Assembly: GCA_017616735.1 (NCBI GenBank)
Contig: JAFZXP010000047.1
Location: forward strand, 1 to 64,000
Origin: Bacteroidales bacterium
GTDB taxonomy: Bacteria; Bacteroidota; Bacteroidia; Bacteroidales; F082
Length of the DNA: 64,000 nt
Direction: 5' to 3'
Position numbers and translations under genes: made by a program. This document shows, piece after piece, positions 26,688 to 35,903 of this stretch. The number at the start of each line of letters is the position of its first letter. The first letter of the stretch is position 1. The notes under the pieces were generated by a model. It had not been told where the DNA came from. It did not search any database and saw nothing but the letters and a program-made list of their open reading frames with translations.

Positions 26688-29234
26688 ATGGTAGAAAACA
26701 AAAATAGACTTAGAACGCCAGCTCCGGTAGAAGAGATTGAGGACGTGCCGGTTAAAAAAACCAAGGCAAAGCCTGAAAAAACCGTCAAGCCCAAGAAAAA
26801 ACCCGAGAGCAAGGTGGCAAAACGCCGCAAAGAATCAGACGGAAGAGTGCGCGTATGCTTTGGCATCTTCTTCCTTATTGTCAGTGTTTTCCTGCTCATA
26901 GCAATGGGCGGCCCATACTTCGGACACATTCACGAGGCATTATGGCTCAAGAGTTTGGGCACTTTTTTGAGTAAAGAGATGTTTGGCATCGGCACAGCAT
27001 ATTTCATTTTCCTAATCGGATTGTTGGGTGTATGCCTGATTGTCAACAGATCACTGATCAAAGCATGGGCTCTGTGGAAATACGGCATGATGATAATCCT
27101 ATGGCTGCCTATTTTCCTGGCTGCCGTAAAGACTCCCGACATCTACCATGGCCGCGTGGGCTATCGCTGTCTGACATTCCTTACGCAATATATCGGACTT
27201 GCCGGAGTCGTTTTACTGTTGATTTTCACAGCCTTGATATTTATTGTTTTCACGTTCAATATCAAAATAAATTTCAAGAGAAAAGAAAACAACGGTCAAG
27301 ATCCAAGCCAGCCTGCAAAGATAGTTGACGAAGGTCCCACAGAGGTGATTTTCGACAACGACACAGACGACAATGCAGAGGCAATCGAGGATGAAGAAGT
27401 TGTTGAGGATGAAGAGAATAACGACGATGAGGCTGATGATGAGAATGAAGTCATTGAAGAAAACGAGATCATTGAAGATAATGATGTCGACGAAAATGAC
27501 GCGAATGAAGATGATGAATTGTTTGGGGATGATGAAGTGAATGAGGAAAACGAAGAAAATGAAGAGGACGATGATGTCGAGATTACCGTTGTAAAGAAGC
27601 AAGATCAAAGCAACAATATTGAAATGGAGGTTGAAGATCAGGTGAAAGAGAAACAGGTAAAGGAGAACGGAGAACACTTCGGCCTGGACACCTTCTACGA
27701 TCCGAAGCTTGAACTCTCCGATTTCAAGCTGCCTCCGCTCGATTTGCTCAAAGACTATGGCGAAGGCAATTCAGTTATCGACCGCGAAGAGTTGGAAGCC
27801 AACAAAAAACGCATTGTCGACACCTTGGCCAATTATTCCATCGAAATTGACAAGATCAAAGCCACAATCGGTCCTACAGTCACTTTGTATGAGATAGTCC
27901 CGGCTGCCGGTGTGCGTATCTCGAAAATCAGAAATCTGCAGGACGACATCGCCTTGAGTTTGTCGGCTCTTGGCATTCGTATCATTGCTCCTATCCCAGG
28001 CAAAGGCACTGTCGGTATCGAGGTGCCTAACAAGAAACCTCAGACTGTTTCGATGCGTTCTGTCATTGGCTCTGAGAAGTTCCAGACTTGTGGCTACGCT
28101 CTGCCGTTTGGCATCGGTAAAACTATCTCCAACGAAAGCTATGTTGCCGACCTAGCCAAAATGCCTCACATACTCATGGCAGGTGCTACCGGACAAGGTA
28201 AATCTGTAGGTTTGAACGCCATTATCGCCTCATTGCTTTACAGCAAACACCCGGCCGAGCTGAAGTTCATACTGGTCGACCCTAAGAAAGTCGAGCTCAG
28301 CCTCTACCGCAAAATCGAGCGCCACTATCTGGCCAAGTTGCCTGATTCGGAAGATGCCATTATTACAGACGTCCGCAAGGTGGTGCGCACTCTCAACTCG
28401 CTCTGCATCGAAATGGACAACCGTTACGAGCTTATGAAAGATGCCGGTGTGCGCAACATCAAGGAATATAACGAGAAGTTCACCCAGCGCAAGCTCAACC
28501 CGCTTGACGGACACCGTTTCATGCCTTACATCGTACTCGTTGTCGATGAGTTCGCCGACCTTATCATGACAGCCGGTCGTGAAGTGGAAGGCCCGATAGC
28601 GCGACTCGCCCAGCTGGCACGTGCCATCGGCATACACTTAATCATCGCAACACAGCGTCCTTCGGTTAAGATCATCACCGGTACAATCAAGGCCAACTTC
28701 CCGGCACGTATAGCTTTCCGTGTTATCTCACGTGTCGACTCGGCCACCATCTTGGACAACAACGGAGCTGAACAGCTTATCGGACGAGGCGATATGCTTA
28801 TGTCGACAGGCCAGGATCTGGTGCGCCTGCAATGCCCGTTCATCGACACTCCTGAAGTGGAAGCCATTTGCGATTACATCGGCGCCCAGCGCGGATATGC
28901 CGAGGCTTATGAACTGCCAGATTGCCCTGACGAGCAAGACGACAGCGCTTCGAAAGATGCCATCGACCCCGACGAACGCGATCCTCTCTTCGAAGAGGCC
29001 GCCCGCATCGTGGTGCAGACACAACAAGGGTCGACTTCTATGCTCCAGCGCAAGCTCAAACTCGGTTACAACCGTGCCGGACGTATTATCGACCAACTTG
29101 AAAAGGCAGGCATCGTCGGTCCGTTCGCAGGCAGCAAACAGCGCGAGGTGAAAGTGGCCACAGAGTTCGCACTCGACCAATTCCTCAAAGACCTCGATTT
29201 GGATGAAAACATTAAAAATAACGGAATGATATGA
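26688..29234 (+). CDS. ftsK: DNA translocase FtsK/SpoIIIE
   Basis: The 848-residue protein has four N-terminal membrane helices (about 55-190), followed by a very acidic Asp/Glu/Asn-rich linker (about 218-305). The motor domain has Walker A GATGQGKSV (about 499-507) and Walker B IVLVVDEFADL, and the C-terminal gamma winged-helix (LQRKLKLGYNRAGRIIDQLE) recognises polar guide sequences. It pumps chromosome ends through the septum and activates dimer resolution. The next gene starts inside its stop codon (ATGA overlap). Confidence 0.95.
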   Translation: MVENKNRLRTPAPVEEIEDVPVKKTKAKPEKTVKPKKKPESKVAKRRKESDGRVRVCFGIFFLIVSVFLLIAMGGPYFGHIHEALWLKSLGTFLSKEMFGIGTAYFIFLIGLLGVCLIVNRSLIKAWALWKYGMMIILWLPIFLAAVKTPDIYHGRVGYRCLTFLTQYIGLAGVVLLLIFTALIFIVFTFNIKINFKRKENNGQDPSQPAKIVDEGPTEVIFDNDTDDNAEAIEDEEVVEDEENNDDEADDENEVIEENEIIEDNDVDENDANEDDELFGDDEVNEENEENEEDDDVEITVVKKQDQSNNIEMEVEDQVKEKQVKENGEHFGLDTFYDPKLELSDFKLPPLDLLKDYGEGNSVIDREELEANKKRIVDTLANYSIEIDKIKATIGPTVTLYEIVPAAGVRISKIRNLQDDIALSLSALGIRIIAPIPGKGTVGIEVPNKKPQTVSMRSVIGSEKFQTCGYALPFGIGKTISNESYVADLAKMPHILMAGATGQGKSVGLNAIIASLLYSKHPAELKFILVDPKKVELSLYRKIERHYLAKLPDSEDAIITDVRKVVRTLNSLCIEMDNRYELMKDAGVRNIKEYNEKFTQRKLNPLDGHRFMPYIVLVVDEFADLIMTAGREVEGPIARLAQLARAIGIHLIIATQRPSVKIITGTIKANFPARIAFRVISRVDSATILDNNGAEQLIGRGDMLMSTGQDLVRLQCPFIDTPEVEAICDYIGAQRGYAEAYELPDCPDEQDDSASKDAIDPDERDPLFEEAARIVVQTQQGSTSMLQRKLKLGYNRAGRIIDQLEKAGIVGPFAGSKQREVKVATEFALDQFLKDLDLDENIKNNGMI

Positions 29235-29857
29235 GAAAATACATTTCATTGACAATATGCATATTAGCTCTCGGATTCGGTCTTAAAGCCCAAAATGCGG
29301 AACAAGTGTTCAAGTCTGCAGTCGACAAATTGTTGGCATACGACAATGTCGAAATTGCATTCGACTACAACATGATAAACACCGAGGCCGACATCAACGA
29401 AAGCATGGAAGGACACGCTTACATGCAAGGCAAGGCCTATAAATTCAACATAATGGGTCAGGACATCATTTGCGACGGCACCACCACCTGGACTTACAAT
29501 GCCGACGCCGAAGAAGTCATGATTAGCGATGCCGACAGCGAAAACGGTGACGGCACTCCTCTTGCCATGTTGAACAAATTCTACGACGACATCACCGCCA
29601 AATACATCGGCGACAACAAAGGCGACATCAGAATGATAGAAGCCAAGACAAAATCAGCCAACAAAGATTTTGAGAAGCTTACAGTATCGCTAAATGTCAA
29701 GACTTTGGAGTTCCAAGACATACACATGTTCGACAACAACGGTAATGAATTTATACTGGTCATCAACAAGCTCGTCACCAACCAGAGTCTGCCAGACGAT
29801 TTCTTCACATTCAAAGAGGAAAATTACCCCGACGCCGAAATCATCGACATGAGATAA
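29231..29857 (+). CDS. LolA-like outer-membrane lipoprotein carrier
   Basis: The 208-residue protein has a signal peptide ending GLKAQ and a LolA/LolB-like beta-barrel pattern (for example MQGKAYKFNIMGQDIICDGTTTW). It should shuttle lipoproteins through the periplasm. It starts with a 4-nt overlap on ftsK, an order commonly seen in Bacteroidales. The specific gene symbol lolA is not certain because family members are diverse. Confidence 0.8.
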   Translation: MRKYISLTICILALGFGLKAQNAEQVFKSAVDKLLAYDNVEIAFDYNMINTEADINESMEGHAYMQGKAYKFNIMGQDIICDGTTTWTYNADAEEVMISDADSENGDGTPLAMLNKFYDDITAKYIGDNKGDIRMIEAKTKSANKDFEKLTVSLNVKTLEFQDIHMFDNNGNEFILVINKLVTNQSLPDDFFTFKEENYPDAEIIDMR

Positions 29858-29858
29858 A

Positions 29859-30995
29859 GTGGATAAGGCAAGAAAACATATAGTCTTTCTGGCGCGATGG
29901 TATCCCCACCGCTACGACCCTATGTTAGGCCTTTTTGTTCAGCGTCATGCTGAGGCCGCCGCTTTATACAACGACATCAGCGTGATTTACGTCCACCCCT
30001 CAGACGATGTTTCGCAAAACTTCTCAATCGATGATGAAACCATCAACAATGTCAGAACTATACGAGTTTATTACAAGAAGTCTAAATCCAAGCTGTTGTC
30101 TCTTGTCAGGTTTTTCAAAGCCAACAAACTGGCCTTGAGGCGTCTCCCCCGCCCCGACCTGATACACGTTCATGTTCTTACACGTTTGGGATTGATCGCC
30201 TGGTGGCAAAAATTGGTTCATGGCACACCTTATATAATAACCGAGCATTGGTCTCGCTATCTGCCAGGCAACTATTTCGGCGGTTTCTTCAAAAAACACC
30301 TGACAAAACTAGTTGTCAAAAACGCGACAGCCGTCACCACAGTCACCGGCATTTTGGCAAAAGCCATGCAGGCTCACGGGCTGCTTAACAAAAACTACAT
30401 GATTGTCCCCAACGTAGTGGACATCAATGTTTTTAAGCCAGTGCCGCACACCAACAGCATACCTAAAATCATCCACATCAGCTGTTTTGAAAACCAGTCG
30501 AAAAACATCACCGGGCTTATTGACGCTTTGCAGATACTGGAATGCAGAAACGTTGATTTCCAGTGCGTCTTTATAGGCGACGGCATGGATTTCAAGATGA
30601 TCAAGGATTATTCACAAAAGCTGAAATTTCAGGACAGAATCAGGTTTACCGGTGTTTTGGAAGGCCATGCCGTCGCCGACGAGTTAGCATCGGGCGATTT
30701 TCTTGTGCTATCGAGCAACTATGAAACCCAAGGCGTTGTGCTTCTGGAGGCATTTGCGTGCGGGCTGCCAGTGGTAAGCACGGGTGTCGGCGGCATCCCG
30801 GAAATCGTCAACAGCACCAACGGCATACTGGTTCCTCCGCGTAATCCCGAGAAACTCGCCGACGCTATGCAAACCATGCTGCAAACTTTCCGCGATTATG
30901 ATGCCGAGGCCATCAGAGAAGTCATAATAAAAAAGTTTTCCAACGAATCAGTTGGAAAACTCCTTAACAATATATATACCACACATTTATTGTAA
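29859..30995 (+). CDS. Family 4 glycosyltransferase
   Basis: The 378-residue GT-B enzyme has an N-terminal acceptor domain (LARWYPHRYDPMLGLFVQRHA) and a C-terminal nucleotide-sugar domain. The latter includes the E-x7-E type motif in YETQGVVLLEAFACGLPVV followed by GGIPEIV. Translation probably starts at GTG 29859, one nucleotide after the upstream stop. It probably adds a sugar to a cell-surface glycan; donor and acceptor cannot be told from sequence. It ends 3 nt from the convergent lpxC stop. Confidence 0.88.
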   Translation: MDKARKHIVFLARWYPHRYDPMLGLFVQRHAEAAALYNDISVIYVHPSDDVSQNFSIDDETINNVRTIRVYYKKSKSKLLSLVRFFKANKLALRRLPRPDLIHVHVLTRLGLIAWWQKLVHGTPYIITEHWSRYLPGNYFGGFFKKHLTKLVVKNATAVTTVTGILAKAMQAHGLLNKNYMIVPNVVDINVFKPVPHTNSIPKIIHISCFENQSKNITGLIDALQILECRNVDFQCVFIGDGMDFKMIKDYSQKLKFQDRIRFTGVLEGHAVADELASGDFLVLSSNYETQGVVLLEAFACGLPVVSTGVGGIPEIVNSTNGILVPPRNPEKLADAMQTMLQTFRDYDAEAIREVIIKKFSNESVGKLLNNIYTTHLL

Positions 30996-30998
30996 GCC

Positions 30999-31916
30999 CT
31001 ACAAAGTCACCTTCATGGCTTTTGCAATCTGCTTCACAAACTCGGTGTTCGAGAAGTGACCGGGTTTGTATGCAGTCACCTTGCCGATGATTGGCATGCC
31101 CAGAAGCGTCAAATCACCAATCAAATCGAGCAGTTTATGACGTGCAGGCTCGTTTTCAAAATACAAAGTCACATTATTGAGAATGCCTCCCTCGTGCACT
31201 GCCACCGACTCCTTATGGAACAGACTGGCGACACGTTTCAGATCATCTTCCGACACCTGTTTCTCGATAAAGACTATAGCATTCGACAAATCACCGCCTT
31301 TGATGAGGTTGTGTGCAAGCAACATCTCAAGTTCCTGGAAGAAAACGAAAGTTCTGCACATTGCGAATTCAGTTGCAAATTCGCTGATATCGTGAAGATG
31401 AGCCTCCTGAACATTGAGAACGCCCGACTTGTAGTCAACCTTCACGTCAACGCTGAACTTATCAGCTGGCTCAACCACCAATTCACAACCCACTTTAGGG
31501 TGTGTATATACTATTCTTTTGGTGATTTTCAAGCATTTACGCTCGGCATCCTGCTCCACAACACCGGCTTCTTTCAAGGCATCCATCACGATTCTTGAGC
31601 TACCGTCAAGAATTGGAGGCTCCTCGCAATTCAAATCAATAAGGACATTGTCGATGTTCGAGGCGCGCAAAGCCGCCATGATATGCTCGACTGTGTAAAC
31701 CTTGACGCCGTTTTTTGCTATGGTTGTGCCGCGCGATGTGTCAACCACATTGGAAACAAGAGCTTCCACAATAGGCTGACCGAACAGGTCAACTCTTCTG
31801 AATTTGATACCGTGATTAATATCTGCGGGATGGAATGACAGCGTACCGCTCTGACCAGTGTGAAGGCCTGTTCCACTGATGCTTACGCTTTTGCCTATCG
31901 TATGTTGCTTTTCCAC
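30999..31916 (-). CDS. lpxC: UDP-3-O-acyl-N-acetylglucosamine deacetylase (LpxC), unfused
   Basis: The 305-residue enzyme performs the committed step of lipid A synthesis, Zn-dependent deacetylation of UDP-3-O-acyl-GlcNAc. Motifs seen are the first His of the zinc site in YTVEHIMAAL, the LDGSS segment, and HKLLDLIGDLTLLG with the second His and Asp. In many Bacteroidales LpxC is fused to FabZ (about 460 residues). Here the protein ends at the length of E. coli LpxC, and no fabZ or lpxA follows, because a glycosyltransferase converges on it. It lies 48 nt downstream of lpxD. Confidence 0.92.
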   Translation of the reverse strand: MEKQHTIGKSVSISGTGLHTGQSGTLSFHPADINHGIKFRRVDLFGQPIVEALVSNVVDTSRGTTIAKNGVKVYTVEHIMAALRASNIDNVLIDLNCEEPPILDGSSRIVMDALKEAGVVEQDAERKCLKITKRIVYTHPKVGCELVVEPADKFSVDVKVDYKSGVLNVQEAHLHDISEFATEFAMCRTFVFFQELEMLLAHNLIKGGDLSNAIVFIEKQVSEDDLKRVASLFHKESVAVHEGGILNNVTLYFENEPARHKLLDLIGDLTLLGMPIIGKVTAYKPGHFSNTEFVKQIAKAMKVTL

Positions 31917-31964
31917 TTTAAATCTTTTATTCCGAAATAAAGTGCAAAGATACGAATTTATATT

Positions 31965-33008
31965 TTACTTTGACAATAATTCTGCAAGTTTTTTCTCCAG
32001 CTGGATTATTCTATTTTCCAATTTGTCTATACTGCGTTGTCTTACAACGTCTTTCATAAACTTCGAATAATCGTATGCCGGCGATCCTATGATTTGTTTG
32101 CCAGGCTCTGCCACGCCCTTGGTCAAACCTGCCTGCGGGCCTATAACCGTGCGGTCGGCCACAACCAAATGACCCGAGAGTCCTGCTTGTCCGGCTATGA
32201 TGCAATTCTTGCCGACATGCGTCGAGCCCGAGATACCGACCTGAGCCGCCATGGCTGTATTCTCGCCCACCTCCACATTGTGCGCAATCTGGATAAGGTT
32301 GTCGAGTTTCACTCCATCATGAATTTTGGTCGACTCCATGGTTGAACGGTCGATAGTAGTGTTGGCGCCTATTTCGACATTATCACCAACCAATACATTG
32401 CCTATTTGAGGAATCTTCTTGTATGTGCCGTCGGCCTGAGGCGCGAAACCGAATCCGTCAGCGCCCAGCACAGCACCTGAATGCAATATGCAGTTTTTAC
32501 CGATATGAGTCATGGCATACAGTTTCACTCCGGCGTAAACCACCGTATTGTCTCCGATTACCACATCGTCACCAATATATGAAAGCGGATAAATCTTGAC
32601 ATTATTTCCCAGTTTCACTCTTTCACCAATAAATGCGAACGCACCTATGTAACAGCCTTCGCCATATTCAGTGTCAGGCGAAATGTAGGCCTGATCTGAA
32701 ATGCCGACTTTGTTGTTGGTGTATTCCTGATAAATGGCCAAAAGCTGTGCGAACGACTGATAGGCGTCCTTGACTCGGATCATGGTTGTGCTAACCTTTT
32801 CCGTAGGCTCGAAATCCTCATTTACCAGCACTATTGACGACGCTGTGTTGTACAAATAATGTATGTATTTGGGATTCGATAAAAAACTCAACATTCCGGG
32901 TGCTCCGTCTTCGATACGTGCCACATTGTAAACCTTTACCTCGGGATCACCTTCTACTTTTCCGCCAAGCAATGCCGCTATCTGAGCAGCTGAAAATTCC
33001 ACTTTCAT
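31965..33008 (-). CDS. lpxD: UDP-3-O-acylglucosamine N-acyltransferase (LpxD)
   Basis: The 347-residue protein has the N-terminal LpxD uridine-binding domain and a long left-handed beta-helix of hexapeptide repeats (VKLGNNVKIYPLSYIGDD and so on). The active-site His lies in IQIAHNVEVG, and a C-terminal coiled coil closes the trimer. It adds the N-linked acyl chain before lpxC-dependent steps continue. Its stop is 48 nt before lpxC; the upstream membrane protein gene ends 5 nt before its start, so the three form one operon. Confidence 0.94.
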   Translation of the reverse strand: MKVEFSAAQIAALLGGKVEGDPEVKVYNVARIEDGAPGMLSFLSNPKYIHYLYNTASSIVLVNEDFEPTEKVSTTMIRVKDAYQSFAQLLAIYQEYTNNKVGISDQAYISPDTEYGEGCYIGAFAFIGERVKLGNNVKIYPLSYIGDDVVIGDNTVVYAGVKLYAMTHIGKNCILHSGAVLGADGFGFAPQADGTYKKIPQIGNVLVGDNVEIGANTTIDRSTMESTKIHDGVKLDNLIQIAHNVEVGENTAMAAQVGISGSTHVGKNCIIAGQAGLSGHLVVADRTVIGPQAGLTKGVAEPGKQIIGSPAYDYSKFMKDVVRQRSIDKLENRIIQLEKKLAELLSK

Positions 33009-33013
33009 TATAT

Positions 33014-33520
33014 CTAAAATTCGTTAAACTCTTTTTTAATCGCGATTATAGCCCTGTCAATCAAAGGATTTTGCGCTGATGCCAGTATCTGTGCCATCAC
33101 AGCGGCATCGGCCTCGGCATTCTCGCCAAACGTCATGTTTATGATTTTCAAGGCCTCGTCTTTAGCCATAACAATTACAAACCAAGTTTCCTCCTTCACG
33201 TAAAGCCGTTGCGCCAAATTGTGCTCAAATTCTTCCTGAATGCTTTGGATAAGCGCAAACTGCAAATCGCTTCGGGTCATACCAGGCATATAGACCCTCT
33301 TCACCAAAACGTCAAAACGGATGCGTTCCAAATACAAAACCATTCGCTCGCACGCCTGAATCATCAGCGGAGTGGCGGCATCATTGCCGCAGTTTTTTCT
33401 GATTTTCTTGGTTTTGTTGCCTGAAGAAAACAAAAATATACCGCCGAAAAGCACCACCCCCACGATAATGATAATCCATGTGCTTGTACTGATTATACTG
33501 GTGTTAAGAATGCTCATCAC
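33014..33520 (-). CDS. Conserved membrane-anchored protein upstream of lpxD
   Basis: The 168-residue protein has one N-terminal membrane segment (about 13-31, WIIIIVGVVLFGGIFLF) followed by a soluble helical domain. I do not know its function. Tight spacing (5 nt) to lpxD suggests a link with lipid A or envelope assembly. Its predicted topology is N-terminal anchor with a cytoplasmic domain; this is inference from positive residues (KTKKIRK) just after the segment. Confidence 0.75.
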   Translation of the reverse strand: MMSILNTSIISTSTWIIIIVGVVLFGGIFLFSSGNKTKKIRKNCGNDAATPLMIQACERMVLYLERIRFDVLVKRVYMPGMTRSDLQFALIQSIQEEFEHNLAQRLYVKEETWFVIVMAKDEALKIINMTFGENAEADAAVMAQILASAQNPLIDRAIIAIKKEFNEF

Positions 33521-33605
33521 GTATTATTTTTGACTTGCAAATATAACTAATTTTTTTATTTCATATTAAATTTTAAAATAAAAGTTTTGGTACAATAAAA
33601 ATCCG

Positions 33606-33613
33606 TAACTTTG
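33606..33613 (+). promoter_or_regulatory. -7 promoter box (TAACTTTG) of the aminotransferase gene
   Basis: TAACTTTG fits TAnnTTTG, with a TTTG at 33586-33589, 16 nt upstream. The ATG is at 33658, leaving a leader of about 38 nt. Confidence 0.6.
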
Positions 33614-33657
33614 TAACCTCAAAATTAAGTCATTAAATATCAAAAAATATAACAAAA

Positions 33658-34863
33658 ATGGGAGAAGTTTTATCACAGAGAGTCATCAACATGGCCGAAT
33701 CAGCCACTCTTAAGATGACGCAGAAAAGCCGCGAGCTGAAAGCTCAGGGTATTGACATCATTTCGTTGAGCATTGGCGAGCCTGACTTCAACACACCAGT
33801 CAGCGCAAAACAAGCCGGTATCGACGCCATCAACAACAACGACACACACTATCCGCCGGTTCCGGGCACTCCGGCTCTGCGTAAAGCTATAGCCGAGAAA
33901 CTGCGCCGCGACAACGGTCTCGACTATAAAGATACCGAAATCATAGTGTCGAATGGTGCCAAGCAGGCCATCACAACCACATTCTTCGCCATTCTGGACA
34001 AGGGCGACGAAGTCATCATCCCGGCTCCTTTCTGGGTATCTTATCCCGAAATGGTTAAGCTGGCCGACGGCACCCCTGTGTTCATCTACACAACACCTGA
34101 ACAAAACTTCAAGATCACTGCCGAGCAGCTCGAAAAAGCCATCACTCCTAAGACAAAGGCATTCATCTTCAGCACTCCTTGCAATCCTAGCGGTTCGGTT
34201 TATACAAAAGAAGAACTCGCATCATTGGTGGAAGTTTTCAAGAAACATCCTAAAGTCATCGTGATATCCGATGAAATCTACGAGTTCATCCAATACGAGC
34301 ACAAACACGAGACAATGGGTCAGTTCACCGAATTGAAAGACCGTCTGGTCATTGTCAACGGCGTGGCCAAAGGTTATGCCATGACTGGATGGAGAATCGG
34401 TTATATAGCCGCTCCTATGGCCATCGTCAACGCTTGCAACAAAATTCAGGGACAATACACATCAGGTATCTGCACAATTTCACAGGCAGCATCGGTGGCA
34501 GCAATGCAACTCTCACCTGAAAATTCAGAAGAAGTTAAAAACATGTGCAAGGCATTCAGAAACCGCCGCGACATGTTCTACAAACTTCTCATGGAGATTC
34601 CTGGCCTGAAGCTGAGCTTGCCGGCCGGCGCATTCTACATGTTCCCGGATGTCAGCGCTTACTACGGCAAGAGCGACGGCGCTACAGTAATGAAAAACAG
34701 CGATGACCTTTGCATGTATCTGCTTTACAACGCACACGTGGCCTGCGTGGCCGGTGGCGCTTTCGGTAACGACAACTGCATCCGTCTGTCGTATGCCACA
34801 TCAGAGGACAAACTCCGCGAGGCTGCACGCCGCTTGAAAGAAGCTTTTGCTAAACTTAAATAA
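33658..34863 (+). CDS. aspC: Class I PLP aminotransferase (aspartate aminotransferase type)
   Basis: The 401-residue enzyme is of the fold-type I AspAT Ib group. It shows SIGEPDFNTP near the N-terminus, YPPVPGTPALRKAI, SNGAKQAI, the substrate-binding CNPSG motif, DEIYE and the PLP-lysine segment NGVAKGYAMTGWRIGY. It should interconvert aspartate and oxaloacetate with glutamate/2-oxoglutarate. It is followed 8 nt later by the heptose-kinase-like gene. Confidence 0.9.
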   Translation: MGEVLSQRVINMAESATLKMTQKSRELKAQGIDIISLSIGEPDFNTPVSAKQAGIDAINNNDTHYPPVPGTPALRKAIAEKLRRDNGLDYKDTEIIVSNGAKQAITTTFFAILDKGDEVIIPAPFWVSYPEMVKLADGTPVFIYTTPEQNFKITAEQLEKAITPKTKAFIFSTPCNPSGSVYTKEELASLVEVFKKHPKVIVISDEIYEFIQYEHKHETMGQFTELKDRLVIVNGVAKGYAMTGWRIGYIAAPMAIVNACNKIQGQYTSGICTISQAASVAAMQLSPENSEEVKNMCKAFRNRRDMFYKLLMEIPGLKLSLPAGAFYMFPDVSAYYGKSDGATVMKNSDDLCMYLLYNAHVACVAGGAFGNDNCIRLSYATSEDKLREAARRLKEAFAKLK

Positions 34864-34871
34864 AGACAATA

Positions 34872-35876
34872 ATGCCCAAAAACAATATCAAGGCGCTCTT
34901 CGACTCTTTCAACGAGAAGAGGATATTAATTATAGGTGACGTGATGCTCGACCTCTACCTTAACGGCAAGGTCGAGCGCATCTCACCCGAAGCGCCTGTG
35001 CCGATAGTAGCGGTAGGCAACCGTTTCAGCCGCTTGGGCGGAGCTGCCAACGTAGCCCAAAACATCAAAGCCCTTGGCGCCGAGCCGGTGCTTTGCTCCA
35101 TTATAGGTGACGACTCGAAGTCGCACGACTTCTTCGACCTTCTGAAAGAACATCAGATGCCAGCAAACGGCATCATCAAAAGCAAGGAGCGTCGCACCAC
35201 CACCAAATACCGCATCATAGGCAACAACTCACAGATGCTTCGGGTCGACGACGAGGACACATTCAACCTCACACCCAAAGAATACGAAGCCATCAGTGAA
35301 AAAATCGACAGCATTCTCTATAGAGAGCGCATCGACGGCATTATTCTCCAGGATTACAACAAAGGCGTACTTACCGAGCAGCTTATCCGTCGCGTGATCG
35401 CCATAGCCAACGAAAAAAACATTCCGGTTGGTGTCGATCCCAAAAAGAACAATTTCCTTGCCTACGAGCACTGCACTCTTTTCAAGCCGAACCTGAAAGA
35501 GCTCAAGGAAGGCATCAACGTCGAATTTTCAACCGACAACATCAGAGGAATTCTGGTCGGCGTCAATGCTTTGCAAGACAAGTTACAGTGCCGTCTGGTT
35601 ATGAACACCCTGTCGGAACGCGGTGTCCTCATCCAGGAAATGATCGGCGGCAAAAAGTCGCACCACCACATTCCCGCACACCTGCGTAAGATTGCCGACG
35701 TTTCAGGCGCCGGCGACACAGTGCTTGGCGTGGCCATGCTGTGCTTGGTTAGCGGGCAGGACGCATACAATATCGCCGCCATTTCCAATCTGGCCGGCGG
35801 ACTGGTTTGCGAAGAAATAGGCGCGGTTCCGATTAACAAGGAAAGATTGCTTAAAGAAACGGAAAAATTAAAATAA
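34872..35876 (+). CDS. PfkB-family kinase, D-glycero-beta-D-manno-heptose-7-phosphate kinase type (HldE N-domain/RfaE1)
   Basis: The 334-residue protein matches the kinase half of HldE. It shows IIGDVMLDLYLNGKVERISPEAPVPIV, the GGAANVAQNI motif, ILQDYNKGVL, and the anion-hole/catalytic SGAGDTVLGVA. It would phosphorylate heptose-7-phosphate at C1 for ADP-heptose synthesis. The adenylyltransferase half is absent, so it is the unfused RfaE1 form. Substrate assignment is by similarity only. Confidence 0.83.
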   Translation: MPKNNIKALFDSFNEKRILIIGDVMLDLYLNGKVERISPEAPVPIVAVGNRFSRLGGAANVAQNIKALGAEPVLCSIIGDDSKSHDFFDLLKEHQMPANGIIKSKERRTTTKYRIIGNNSQMLRVDDEDTFNLTPKEYEAISEKIDSILYRERIDGIILQDYNKGVLTEQLIRRVIAIANEKNIPVGVDPKKNNFLAYEHCTLFKPNLKELKEGINVEFSTDNIRGILVGVNALQDKLQCRLVMNTLSERGVLIQEMIGGKKSHHHIPAHLRKIADVSGAGDTVLGVAMLCLVSGQDAYNIAAISNLAGGLVCEEIGAVPINKERLLKETEKLK

Positions 35877-35903
35877 AATCTGTTTTGCTGCGTTAACTTG
35901 TTC

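Noticed and set aside
27213..27677. 154-codon minus-strand frame rich in Ile/Phe/Leu opposite ftsK
   Set aside because: It arises from the acidic Asp/Glu linker of FtsK read in reverse and only looks like a membrane protein.
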